Source: Mycobacterium sp.
Lineage (GTDB): Bacteria > Actinomycetota > Actinomycetes > Mycobacteriales > Mycobacteriaceae
Assembly: GCA_025965975.1 (NCBI GenBank)
Contig: JAOPVX010000048.1
Location: 1 to 56,268 of the forward strand
Direction of reading: 5' to 3'
Length of the DNA stretch: 56,268 nucleotides
Under the pieces are notes generated by a model, which saw only the letters and a list, made by a program, of their open reading frames with translations, ran no database searches and had not been told where the DNA came from. Position numbers and translations under genes: made by a program. Positions 24,932 through 33,180 of this stretch are shown piece by piece; within the stretch, counting starts at the first letter, position 1, and each line of letters opens with the position of its first letter.

Positions 24932-25348
24932 ATGAGAGGGCTTCGAATGCTTGTCATCGTTGGATTGATTGTTTTGCTCGTCGCCGCGATCGTCGCGATC
25001 GTGGGCGTGCCGAGCAACGCTGTGGCGGCCCACCCGCTGACCGATTATTCCGTGTTCGGCTATCACCTCACGGGGTCGACCGGCACGTCGTTCCTCTTTG
25101 GGATCGCGGTCGGCGCGGTGGCGTCGCTCGGACTCTGCCTCCTGCTGGTGGGCGCGCGGCGTACGGCGAGCCGCGCAGCCGACGCCCGACTCGCACCCCA
25201 AGAGCGGGCCGACAGCGCGACGCGGCCCACAGCGCCGCCGGATGAAGACACAACACGGCGACGCAGATTTCCTTCACTAGGTCGCTGGATATCCAGTGAA
25301 TACTCGTTGACCGGGCGACCCGAAGTAACCCGCAGTCGGGGTATGTGA
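24932..25348 (+). CDS. Small two-span membrane protein
   Basis: Protein of 138 residues from ATG 24932; GGAGG is 11 bp upstream, and an ATG at 24947 is an alternative. Membrane spans lie near residues 6-28 and 50-75, with a short extracytoplasmic loop (VFGYHLTGSTG). The C-terminal ~60 residues are polar, arginine-rich and cytoplasmic. The layout resembles LapA-like proteins but I am not sure of the family. It is transcribed divergently from tetR and is the likeliest target of that repressor. Confidence 0.75.
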   Translation: MRGLRMLVIVGLIVLLVAAIVAIVGVPSNAVAAHPLTDYSVFGYHLTGSTGTSFLFGIAVGAVASLGLCLLLVGARRTASRAADARLAPQERADSATRPTAPPDEDTTRRRRFPSLGRWISSEYSLTGRPEVTRSRGM

Positions 25349-25421
25349 TCGCCAGGGGATCCCGCGACACGAGTTCCTCCGACTGAATTCCACCCAAGCT
25401 TTACCAATCTAAGGGGCCGAT

Positions 25422-25802
25422 TTGGCTACCAACACAACCGTTTTGGTCATCGTCACCGCAATGGCGGCACTTGTACTCGCCGGCGCGCTCGCCCTTGTGG
25501 TGTCCAAGACGCGCACCTCACGGCGCAACGTCAACGGGACGACGATCCGCGATCAAGCCGAGGAGGACGCGCTACGACTTCGGCGTCAAGAGGCGCTCGC
25601 CGACGAGTTCGATGCGAGGGCCCATGCAGCCCAGGTCGAGATCGACATCAAAACGGTCAGGGCGTGCAGCCTGCAACACCAAGCGACGGTCCATCGCAGC
25701 GAAGCAGTCACCTCCCGCGACCAACTGAACGACCTGAGGGACAGCGCGGACAAATTAAGTGCGACCGCACGGCCACCCGCAATGCCCCGACTCGCTGGAT
25801 GA
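25422..25802 (+). CDS. Single-span membrane protein with coiled coil
   Basis: Protein of 126 residues from TTG 25422, with GGGG upstream. One membrane span (about 5-27) is followed by a charged helical segment with coiled-coil character (RDQAEEDALRLRRQEALADE) and a polar tail. I recognise no family. It is located 73 bp after the previous membrane gene and 60 bp before the stomatin-like gene, all on one strand, so the three may form an envelope-stress operon (inference). Confidence 0.65.
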   Translation: MATNTTVLVIVTAMAALVLAGALALVVSKTRTSRRNVNGTTIRDQAEEDALRLRRQEALADEFDARAHAAQVEIDIKTVRACSLQHQATVHRSEAVTSRDQLNDLRDSADKLSATARPPAMPRLAG

Positions 25803-25862
25803 CGGCTGCGACATAGTTACTGGCAGCCCCACCACTCCCCGAACCTCCACTAAGGACATGTC

Positions 25863-26750
25863 ATGAACGCTCTGATCGTCGCTCTAATAGCGCTCGCCAT
25901 TGTCGCCGTGATCGCGTTGTCGCTCTCGGTGAAGGTCGTGACGCAGTACCAGAGGGGTGTCTTGTTCCGGCTCGGCAAGGTGGTGGGTGTCAAGGAACCC
26001 GGCCTGGCCCTGATCATCCCGGTGATCGACCGATTGGTGCGGGTGTCGCTGCGGATTGTGACGATGCCGATCCAGTCACAGGGCATCATCACCCGCGACA
26101 ATGTCAGCGTCGACATTTCCGCAGTCGCCTACTTTCGCGTCGTCGACCCGGTGAAATCGGTGATCGCCATCGAGAACGTCGACGCCGCGATCAACCAGAT
26201 CGCGCAGACGACACTGCGCAAGGTGGTCGGTCAACACACCCTGGACGACGCGCTTTCCGAAACCGACGTCATCAACGCCAACATCCAGAAGATCCTCGAT
26301 GTGGCGACCCTCGAGTGGGGCGTGGAAGTGAACCTCGTCGAGCTGAAGGATATTCAGTTGCCCGACAGTATGAAACGCGCGATGGCCCGGCAAGCCGAGG
26401 CCGAGCGGGAGAAACGCGCCAAAATTATTGCCGCCGAAGGCGAATCGATGGCCGCCGCCGCCCTTGGGGATGCGTCGGACACGATGATGGCGCACCCGCT
26501 CGCCTTACAACTGAGGAATTTGCAGACGCTGGCCGAGCTCGGAGTGGAGAAGAACACCACGGTGGTGTTCCCAGCGCCGATGATGACCGCCATCGGCGAA
26601 ATCAGCAGCTTCCTCACTCGGGAAACCGCCGCCGCGCAAGTGATCACACCGTCCGCGGCCAAACCATCGGCACGGCCGGCGACCGACGTGGCAACTAACG
26701 GGGGGCCCGCGAACGGTGCGGCTGTGGAACCGGGGTGCGCGGGCGTCTGA
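25863..26750 (+). CDS. SPFH/stomatin-like (slipin) membrane protein
   Basis: Protein of 295 residues. An N-terminal membrane anchor (4-25) is followed by the Band 7 domain, including QYQRGVLFRLGKVVGVKEPG and RVVDPVKSVIAIENV, then a coiled-coil region (MARQAEAEREKRAKIIAAEGE) and a Pro/Ala-rich tail. By family it assembles into membrane rings or microdomains with an NfeD-type or protease partner; no NfeD-like gene is adjacent here. Confidence 0.93.
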   Translation: MNALIVALIALAIVAVIALSLSVKVVTQYQRGVLFRLGKVVGVKEPGLALIIPVIDRLVRVSLRIVTMPIQSQGIITRDNVSVDISAVAYFRVVDPVKSVIAIENVDAAINQIAQTTLRKVVGQHTLDDALSETDVINANIQKILDVATLEWGVEVNLVELKDIQLPDSMKRAMARQAEAEREKRAKIIAAEGESMAAAALGDASDTMMAHPLALQLRNLQTLAELGVEKNTTVVFPAPMMTAIGEISSFLTRETAAAQVITPSAAKPSARPATDVATNGGPANGAAVEPGCAGV

Positions 26751-26770
26751 CCGCTCTCCGCACTGTTGAC

Positions 26771-27565
26771 CTACTCGGTCGATTTGTGTCGGGCGCGGGC
26801 GCGGCGCACAGCTTCGTCGACGATTTGTTGAGCTACGTCAGCCAACTTGCGGTGTTCAGCTTGGCTCATCGCCCGCAGGTACGTGAACGCGTCCTCGACG
26901 CTGCGCCCGGTACGTCCCCGGATGAGGCCGATCGCCTGATCGATCACCGGGCGCGTCGACAGCGCCGCCTGCAACTGGACGGTAAGAGAAAGCGCGTCGG
27001 CGAGGATCTGCGCGTTGTGTACAGCGACCGCCGCTGGTTTGGCGAACAATTCGCCGAGTTCGGCCGCGTGCTCATCGAAGACGTCTTTGCCGTGGGCGTA
27101 TACGTTGATCGCTCCGACCACCTGATCTGGCAGCAGCAGTGGCAGCGACAGGGCACTGTGCACACCTAACCTGCCCACGCGTGGACCGAACCGCGGCCAC
27201 ATCTTCTCCCCACCCAACGACCCGGAACGCACCGTGCGGCGTTCCAGCGCCGCCGTGATGCAAGGCCCCTCATGGAGAGTCACGTACTGGATTTCGTCGA
27301 TCTCGGCGACAAACGGAGCGCTGGACGCCAACGCCGCCACCATGTTGTCCGGCCGGTCGACCCGCAACAACGTCACTCCAGCACCATCGGCGCCGGGTAT
27401 CGCGACCACTGCGAATGAGGCCACCTCAGCGAGCAACTCAGGCAACCCGAGACTGCCCGAAACCAGGCCCGCGAGGTTGCCGATGCCGGCTTGTAAATCG
27501 GCGTCATCGGCACTGACCTGCTCCGATGTCCGCGATCTGTCATGGTCAGCAGTCAACTCCACCAT
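26771..27565 (-). CDS. GAF-ANTAR regulator (stand-alone)
   Basis: Protein of 264 residues from ATG 27565 (GTG at 27574 also possible). GAF domain (about 25-190) with the EGPC motif; ANTAR domain (about 205-260) with VIDQAIGLIRGRTGRS. It is related to A1/A2 (same SGSLG and HSALSLPLL blocks) but is not part of a duplicated cassette and has no B/C partners. Convergent with the stomatin-like gene (20-bp gap). It brings the GAF-ANTAR total in this window to seven. Confidence 0.88.
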   Translation of the reverse strand: MVELTADHDRSRTSEQVSADDADLQAGIGNLAGLVSGSLGLPELLAEVASFAVVAIPGADGAGVTLLRVDRPDNMVAALASSAPFVAEIDEIQYVTLHEGPCITAALERRTVRSGSLGGEKMWPRFGPRVGRLGVHSALSLPLLLPDQVVGAINVYAHGKDVFDEHAAELGELFAKPAAVAVHNAQILADALSLTVQLQAALSTRPVIDQAIGLIRGRTGRSVEDAFTYLRAMSQAEHRKLADVAQQIVDEAVRRARARHKSTE

Positions 27566-27860
27566 CGCCGGCACCTGCGCTCACAGTCCCGCCGGTGCCC
27601 GACGTGCACTGCGGCCACCGGCCACGTATTCGCGGCGTAGTCGCCACGAGATGGCTCCCACACTAATGGGTTTTAGCTGGCAGGTCCTGACTCCGGCCAG
27701 TCGCCGGATCTCACCGTGCGAACCACTCCGTGGGGTGTAACGTCGTGGGTGCTGAGAATCTCAGCTGGTCCGGGATGGGTTCGGCTGCCCGCCGCTGAAC
27801 TCAAGGAGCGCTGGCTCCGAGCCCCCACACGCCGGTGATCGTCTGCCCGCCGGGATCACC

Positions 27861-28268
27861 ATGACTGACACACTCGTTCGTCGCATCAAACCTCTCTCAC
27901 TTACCAAGCGTCACGCAGCGCGATTCGACACTCGATGGACGATGTCGTCGGTGGCCATTGTCAGCGCATGCGGCGACATCGACGGGACGAACGCAAGCAC
28001 CCTCACCGATTACGCACTCGTGAAGGCGGTGCGTTGCCGCGGACTGATCCTAGATCTCAGCGGTCTGGAATTCGTTGGCACCGAGGGTTTCTCGGCGCTG
28101 CACAGAGTCTCGGTTCGCTGCGCACGCGCTGAAATCGGATGGATGATGGTAACTGGTGCAGCGGTCTCCCGACTGCTACGAATCTGCGACCCCCACGGAT
28201 CGCTGCCCGCAGTCGACACCGTCAGTGCGGCTCTGGCTAATCTCCAGGACCAGCACGCGGGCGTGTGA
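27861..28268 (+). CDS. STAS-domain protein (anti-anti-sigma factor-like)
   Basis: Protein of 135 residues. After an N-terminal extension of about 25 residues, a STAS domain is visible: VSACGDIDGTNASTL and LILDLSGLEFVGTEGFSALH. The position of the phosphorylatable serine in canonical anti-anti-sigma factors (DSSG) reads GTEG here, so classical phospho-switching may be altered or use the threonine. No anti-sigma kinase is adjacent. The 295 bp upstream hold nothing I recognise. Confidence 0.82.
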   Translation: MTDTLVRRIKPLSLTKRHAARFDTRWTMSSVAIVSACGDIDGTNASTLTDYALVKAVRCRGLILDLSGLEFVGTEGFSALHRVSVRCARAEIGWMMVTGAAVSRLLRICDPHGSLPAVDTVSAALANLQDQHAGV

Positions 28269-28424
28269 CAGCTCTTCCCATGTGTGTGCGGCGTACACGA
28301 TCCCGCAACGCCGTTCGCAGCCCTATCATCGGGCCACCCAATCGGGCAACTGACGTATAGCTAAGCTAGCTAATCCCGCAAGCCCAGACCCAAGGGCGTA
28401 AGGTCAGCACATCGGGACCACCAA

Positions 28425-28445
28425 GGCCCCCATGATCAAGGGGCC
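28425..28445 (+). promoter_or_regulatory. SD-masking hairpin before small basic protein 1
   Basis: GGCCCC (28425-28430) pairs perfectly with GGGGCC (28440-28445) across a 9-base loop. The downstream arm contains the ribosome site AAGGGG, 6 bp before the ATG at 28450. The second gene copy has the same stem (35571-35590) with an 8-base loop. Formation of the hairpin would block ribosome binding; a regulatory role is inference. Confidence 0.6.
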
Positions 28446-28449
28446 ACCG

Positions 28450-28587
28450 ATGTCTGATAAATCTCCTCGGCAAACCATGACCAAGAAGTCCGGAAAATCC
28501 CTGAAAGAGAAACGCGCCGCCAAGCACGCCAAGACGGCGGCCCGAGCGCCGTCCACCGAGGCGTTACTTCATGACAAGAAGCGCTGA
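28450..28587 (+). CDS. Small basic protein 1 (45 residues)
   Basis: 45 residues, starting MSDKSPRQTMTKKSGKSLKE and ending LLHDKKR. Very basic and lysine-rich, so it may bind nucleic acid or the ribosome (inference). A near-identical paralogue lies at 35595-35732, and about 60 bp of 5' leader is conserved as well. It overlaps the start of the alanine-dehydrogenase-like gene by 17 bp. I know of similar unnamed mycobacterial proteins but no function. Confidence 0.8.
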   Translation: MSDKSPRQTMTKKSGKSLKEKRAAKHAKTAARAPSTEALLHDKKR

Positions 28588-29755
28588 GACACAACAACTT
28601 TCGATCGGCGTTCCGGCCCACTCACGCAAGGCGAACGAGCGCAGACTGCCGATCCACCCGGCACATTTCAGCAAGATCGATCGTCGGCTCCGGCCGCGGA
28701 TCTTCGTCGAGCATGGCTACGGTGCGGAGTTCGGCGCCACGGACGATGTACTGGCCGAACTCGTCGGTGGAATCAGGACTCGGGAACAGCTCATCGCGGA
28801 CTGCGACATCATCCTGTTGCCCAAAGTCCAGGCCGAGGACCTCACGGAACTCAAGGTGGGACAGGTCGTCTGGGGATGGCCGCACTGCGTGCAGGACGCC
28901 GCCTTGACGCAGATCGCCATTGATCGGCGGTTGACGCTGATCGCCTTCGAGGCGATGAACCACTGGCAGCCCGACGGCGGATTCGGCCTGCACGTCTTCC
29001 ACAAGAACAACGAGATAGCGGGCTACTGCTCCGTCCTGCACGCCATGCAACTGGCCGGGATCACCGGCAGCTACGGTCGTCGGCTGCGCGCTGCCGTCAT
29101 CGGGTTCGGCGCGACCGCCCGCGGCGCCGTCACCGCCCTGAATGCCCATGGCGTTGACGATGTGCGCGTTCTGACCAACCGCGAGATCGCCGCCGTCGCC
29201 TCGCCGATCCACTCCACCCAAATAGTCCAGATGGGGCAGGACGAGGACACACCAGAGCACACGTGGGCGGATACGCCGGAGGATGGCGAAATCCCCGTAT
29301 CCCAGTTCCTCGCCGACAACGACATCGTCGTCAACTGCGTTCTCCAGGATCCCGGCGCACCCCTTGTCTTCCTCACCACCGACGACCTGGCCGCGTTCAC
29401 TCCGGGCAGCCTCATCGTCGACGTCTCCTGTGACCTGGGCATGGGCTTCAGCTGGGCGCATCCGACGTCGTTCACCCAGCCGAGCATCGAGTTGGCAAAC
29501 GACGTGCACTATTACGCCGTGGACCACAGCCCGTCCTACCTGTGGAACTCGGCGACCTGGGAGATCAGCGAGGCATTGTTGCCGCACATCGAGACCCTTC
29601 TCGCCGGGCGGGCGACGTGGAACGTGACCCCGACGATCTCGCGGGCTATCGAGATCCGCGACGGTGTCGTTCTCAATCCCAGCATCCTGTCCTTTCAGCA
29701 CCGCGACGATGCCTATCCGCACGCAGTCCGCGTTGTGGCAGGTGCATTGTCTTAG
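28571..29755 (+). CDS. Alanine dehydrogenase/PNT-family enzyme, N5-(carboxyethyl)ornithine synthase-like
   Basis: Protein of 394 residues. The N-terminal AlaDH/PNT domain includes VPAHSRKANERRLPIHP and EHGYGAEFGATDD. A Rossmann NAD(P) site follows (LRAAVIGFGATARGAVTALNAHG). Length and the motifs SLIVDVSCDLGMGFSWAHPT and VDHSPSYLW fit proteins annotated as N5-(carboxyethyl)ornithine synthases, which make secondary amines reductively from pyruvate and an amino acid; substrate identity is uncertain. The proposed ATG lies inside the preceding small gene. Confidence 0.8.
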   Translation: MTRSAETQQLSIGVPAHSRKANERRLPIHPAHFSKIDRRLRPRIFVEHGYGAEFGATDDVLAELVGGIRTREQLIADCDIILLPKVQAEDLTELKVGQVVWGWPHCVQDAALTQIAIDRRLTLIAFEAMNHWQPDGGFGLHVFHKNNEIAGYCSVLHAMQLAGITGSYGRRLRAAVIGFGATARGAVTALNAHGVDDVRVLTNREIAAVASPIHSTQIVQMGQDEDTPEHTWADTPEDGEIPVSQFLADNDIVVNCVLQDPGAPLVFLTTDDLAAFTPGSLIVDVSCDLGMGFSWAHPTSFTQPSIELANDVHYYAVDHSPSYLWNSATWEISEALLPHIETLLAGRATWNVTPTISRAIEIRDGVVLNPSILSFQHRDDAYPHAVRVVAGALS

Positions 29756-30555
29756 CTGATCGACACCAGCTGGTCGATCGAGTCCCGGGGAAGGTCGCCG
29801 TCAACGACGGCGGTCACCAACAATTTGTCCAGAGTGATCGCACCTTTGTGGTTGTCCAGGAATGCGATGTCGGCAGCATCGCGTCCGGTGGCGATGCGCA
29901 CCAAGGTTTGTCTCGGTGCCAAGAGGGTGCCGTCGACCACTCGCCAGTGACCCTCGACGAACGCCTCGGCGACCGCATGAAAGTCCATCGGGTATAGGCC
30001 CGGTGCATATACCGAAACGACGCGGGCAGGCACGTTGACGGCCCGTAACAGCGCCACCACAAGGTGCGCGAAGTCGCGGCACACCCCGGCACCGGAGAGC
30101 AAGGTATCGACTGCTCCATCGATCGGGTCGCTCGAGCCTGGCACATAGTTCAGACGGTTGCCGACCCAAAGGGACACCTTCTCCAACAGGGTCGTCGAAT
30201 CGATGTAGTTGCCGAATTCGGTTGCGGCGAAACCGTAGAACTTGTCGGCCTCCGCGTAGCGGCTTGGACGTAGGTACATGGATAGGTCGTACTCAGTCAC
30301 GGGCGCCGCGCCGGTCCGGCCAACGACCGTGGCGGCGTAGTCGACCTTGAGGTTGCCCACCGGAACGTCCAGTTTGTGGATGCGGTTACCGTGAGTGCCG
30401 CTGATCTCTAACGGCTGGACGTGTTTTCCGTCCAGCACGAAGGACAGCGACTCGGACACCTCAGTATTGGGATGCGGCGCGACAGCAATCTGGAACTCCA
30501 ATGTCGTCGGCGCGGTGATCTCGACTTCGAGCTCTGCGCCCACATCTCGCTTCAT
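29752..30555 (-). CDS. Transglutaminase-like protein
   Basis: Protein of 267 residues from ATG 30555 (MKRDVGAELEVEITAPTTLE). An N-terminal beta domain of about 120 residues is followed by the transglutaminase core, with the catalytic Cys in SGAGVCRDFAHL, His in MDFHAVAEAF and Asp in WRVVDGT; all three are present. By family it could be a cysteine protease or amidase. Its stop overlaps that of the convergent gene by 4 bp. A longer frame to 30702 lacks support. Confidence 0.87.
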   Translation of the reverse strand: MKRDVGAELEVEITAPTTLEFQIAVAPHPNTEVSESLSFVLDGKHVQPLEISGTHGNRIHKLDVPVGNLKVDYAATVVGRTGAAPVTEYDLSMYLRPSRYAEADKFYGFAATEFGNYIDSTTLLEKVSLWVGNRLNYVPGSSDPIDGAVDTLLSGAGVCRDFAHLVVALLRAVNVPARVVSVYAPGLYPMDFHAVAEAFVEGHWRVVDGTLLAPRQTLVRIATGRDAADIAFLDNHKGAITLDKLLVTAVVDGDLPRDSIDQLVSIS

Positions 30556-30853
30556 ACCGCCGATGATATGGGGTTCAGCGGCGAAGGCGAGTCGGCGTGT
30601 GCGGTAAACCCTCGGCACCACCGGGCACCGACCCACCTTCTCCGTTGGTTGCCTCCCGCTCGGCTGCCCCGCCTTCGGAGTCCCACGCGGATTGGGCCGC
30701 ACCCATTTCCCTGCGTCTGGTCATGCGACTGACACCCCTACGAACTATTTCCGTGACGGTCAGCGACTTTCGGGAAGCCGCTGGAGCGGCTCACCCATGT
30801 CGGCATGGTTGCCGATAACACGTGAATCGATGATGTGCGTCATGACTGTCTCC

Positions 30854-31240
30854 CTATCTGCCCGCAGAAGCGTGCCGTATCGTCGCGCGCCGGAGGCGGT
30901 TGTGCATCGGTTCGCGCGCCGACTTCTGATGTTCAAGCTGCCGGATCAGCTCACGGTTTGCTTCACCAAGTGCACGGGTGAGGTCCGGGTTCTCGGCGAC
31001 CGCTACGAGCGACGGAAGACCGGGCAGGCTCGTGCGCAAGATGACGCGCTGTTCCTTGCCGCCGCGGTCGCGCAGGGAGACATCGATATCCACGTCACCC
31101 GGATCCCACCTCCCCAGATGCGGCGCGAGCGTCGACAACGCCTCCAGCACGTGCGGACGTTCCTTCGCCGCGAAACCCGCGCCCACATGGATCGCGTCTT
31201 CGCGAAAGGTGTTTTTTTGTTGGTCATCAGACTTGCTCAT
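30854..31240 (-). CDS. HPF/RaiA-like ribosome-associated protein
   Basis: Protein of 128 residues. The central part (about 15-105) has the composition and spacing of an S30AE/HPF domain: IHVGAGFAAKERPHVLEAL, then DVDIDVSLRDRGGKEQRVI and VAENPDLTRALGEANRELIRQL, with a basic tail. No long C-terminal dimerisation domain. It would dampen translation on stressed ribosomes (by family). The ATG overlaps the upstream gene's stop (ATGA, 31237-31240). The assignment to the family is by eye and moderate. Confidence 0.6.
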   Translation of the reverse strand: MSKSDDQQKNTFREDAIHVGAGFAAKERPHVLEALSTLAPHLGRWDPGDVDIDVSLRDRGGKEQRVILRTSLPGLPSLVAVAENPDLTRALGEANRELIRQLEHQKSAREPMHNRLRRATIRHASAGR

Positions 31241-31467
31241 CGTGGTCTCCGGCTACTCAGAACGTCATGTTGCCCAGTGACCGGGACAGCCGTCATCGTG
31301 GTCATGCCATCTCGGCCCGGCAAGTCGGCGAGGTACCTCCCCGATTCGGTGAATGCGACCGCCTCGCCAGCGGGCGGAGCCGCATTAGCGCGCGCGGTCA
31401 CGGGCAGCGTGCCCAAGGTGGTGATCGCGGTCGCCGCGAGCACCGGAGTGCGGTTGTACTTGTTCAT
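31237..31467 (-). CDS. Small secreted protein
   Basis: Protein of 76 residues from ATG 31467, with AAGGAGA upstream. An N-terminal signal peptide (MNKYNRTPVLAATAITTLG...ANA) is followed by a short mature part rich in small residues (AAPPAGEAVAFTESGRYL). I recognise no family. It overlaps the HPF-like gene by 4 bp, so the two are translationally coupled. Its upstream region holds the TetR-type palindrome at 31660-31678. Confidence 0.65.
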   Translation of the reverse strand: MNKYNRTPVLAATAITTLGTLPVTARANAAPPAGEAVAFTESGRYLADLPGRDGMTTMTAVPVTGQHDVLSSRRPR

Positions 31468-31659
31468 CGTGGTCGTTCTCCTTTGACGGGTGGCCACGCA
31501 GGCGTTCGGGTTGTCCCGACGCGTGTCACCGCCGTGCAATGGTCTGAACCCGATTCCGGGGATGGAGCGGGAAGCGCACTGATCCCGTCGGCGAATGCGT
31601 ATGAGCGCTGCGACGGCGGTTCCCGGGCCAGACCTCTAGTCAACGCCCTGGTAGACGCG

Positions 31660-31678
31660 TTGTCAACATCGTTGACAA
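31660..31678. promoter_or_regulatory. Palindrome resembling the TetR operator
   Basis: TTGTCAAC-ATC-GTTGACAA, perfect 8-bp arms. Its core GTCAACATCGTTGAC differs from the palindrome at the tetR promoter (24877-24891) at only two central bases. On the minus strand it contains TTGACA, a -35-like hexamer, about 190 bp upstream of the small secreted/HPF operon and just after the GH130 gene stop. Confidence 0.7.
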
Positions 31679-31701
31679 ACACCGTTGGCCCGTAACGGAG
31701 A

Positions 31702-33180
31702 CTACGGGCTCAGTGCGTCGAGGAGTTCCGGCAGCGGCACCGTCGCGAAGCCGATGGCGGCGTCCGAGATTCCGTACGGGAGCACCAGGGTCTCGGCGTG
31801 CACGAGTGCACCGCAGGAGTAGACGACGTTGGGGACGTAACCGTCCTGCTCGTCGGGCGCGGGGGTCAGCAGCGGCTGCCGGAGCCGACCGAGGACCCGG
31901 GTCGGATCCTCGAGATCGAGCAGGATCGCCCCGATGCGGTAGGTGCGCATCGGGCCGACGCCGTGGGTGAGCACCAGCCATCCGGCCTCGGTTTCGATGG
32001 GCGGCCCGCAGTTGCCTAGTTGCAACGCCTCCCACGCTTGAGTGGGCCGCTGGCAAGGAACTGAGTTCGACCAAACGAACGGATGATCCGCATAGGCAAT
32101 CGAATTCGATTCGCGGTCCGACCTCGACATGGCGGCAAAGCGTCCGCGGATGCGGCGGGGAAACAGCCCAAGGCCTTTGTTGGCCGCCGCGCTCCCGACC
32201 ATCGGCAGGGAGGTGAACGACCGGAAATCCGCTGTCTCCAGAAGCTGTTGGCTGATGTGGGATCCGCTGTAGGCCGTGTACGTCGCATAAATCGTGACCG
32301 CCCCGTCGTCGTCGACGAAGCGGACGAAACGCGCGTCCTCCATGCCGGCCGCCTCGGCGTCCATCGCCGGCCACAGCACGCCCTCCGAGAGCGGTATGCC
32401 GTCGCCGAATTCGACGGCATAGGTCCGATCGGCGATGGTCCGAATCAGCGAAATCGTCTGCTGTGCATGGCCACGGGTTCTCCGGTGGGTCGCAAGCTTG
32501 TCGAGTTGTTCGTCGAGGTCGGCTCGGGTGAACCGGTCGCCGAGCGCGTCGAGCACGTAGTCGGCGGCTTCGCCTGCGTCGCGAAGCCGCGTGAGCTCAC
32601 TGCGGAACACGGCAGCGTCGAGCAGCGTCGAGATGACCGATCCGACGCTGGCGAACGGAGCCGCAGCGTCGATCGTGACGCCGCCTGCACCATCGACCAT
32701 CCCGGTCCGGAACCCGATCGACGAACGGTGCCCCTCCCCGATGCCCCGCACACTCATCACGAATCGCAGGCTGCCCGCAGCTGTCCCCGCCTGGTCCGGG
32801 TGAGCCACGATGCTGGGGTTGCACAAGGCCGCCCCCTCAACCGCATACTCGCTGGTGAATGTCGCCCCCAGCAACAACATTCGTTCCTCCGACAGCTGCC
32901 TGTCGGCGTCAAGGCGGTCGGCGAGTTCGCGGGCGTGCCGGCGGAAGGTGCCGACCAGATCGCGGTGACGCCCGTCGAAGCGGGTGACGACATCGTCCAA
33001 CGACGAGCGCACCTCGTCCTCGTCAAGGGCAAGGATGCGCCTCAGCACGGCACCCGCGCGGGAGTCCTGGCGCTCGAAACCTTCCTGCCCTGGCACGAAG
33101 AGCCGGGTGATGACCCTCGACGGGTCGGCCGCGAGCCGCTGCGGGCTGCGTGTGACGAGCCCGGCCCGCAAGGAAGTCAT
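31702..33180 (-). CDS. GH130-family glycoside phosphorylase
   Basis: Protein of 492 residues, in the size range of the longer GH130 subgroup. Landmarks: VMSVRGIGEGHRSSIGFRTG, EGVLWPAMDAEAAGMEDARFV, ATYTAYSG, GNCGPPIETEAGWLVLTHGVGPMRTYRIGA and YSCGALVHAETLVLPYGISD. By family it phosphorolyses or hydrolyses beta-mannosides. Its ATG overlaps the stop of the preceding gene (ATGA, 33177-33180). It is third in an operon with a glycosyltransferase and an (alpha/alpha)6-type protein, suggesting turnover of a mannose-containing glycan (inference). Confidence 0.88.
   Translation of the reverse strand: MTSLRAGLVTRSPQRLAADPSRVITRLFVPGQEGFERQDSRAGAVLRRILALDEDEVRSSLDDVVTRFDGRHRDLVGTFRRHARELADRLDADRQLSEERMLLLGATFTSEYAVEGAALCNPSIVAHPDQAGTAAGSLRFVMSVRGIGEGHRSSIGFRTGMVDGAGGVTIDAAAPFASVGSVISTLLDAAVFRSELTRLRDAGEAADYVLDALGDRFTRADLDEQLDKLATHRRTRGHAQQTISLIRTIADRTYAVEFGDGIPLSEGVLWPAMDAEAAGMEDARFVRFVDDDGAVTIYATYTAYSGSHISQQLLETADFRSFTSLPMVGSAAANKGLGLFPRRIRGRFAAMSRSDRESNSIAYADHPFVWSNSVPCQRPTQAWEALQLGNCGPPIETEAGWLVLTHGVGPMRTYRIGAILLDLEDPTRVLGRLRQPLLTPAPDEQDGYVPNVVYSCGALVHAETLVLPYGISDAAIGFATVPLPELLDALSP

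Noticed and set aside
27575-27860. Gene between the stand-alone GAF-ANTAR and the STAS gene
   Set aside because: No frame shows a start with ribosome site or protein-like composition.
28352-28375. AGCT-rich dyad (TAGCTAAGCTAGCTAA) as an attachment site or IS end
   Set aside because: No second copy, transposase or integrase is present; likely promoter-region sequence.
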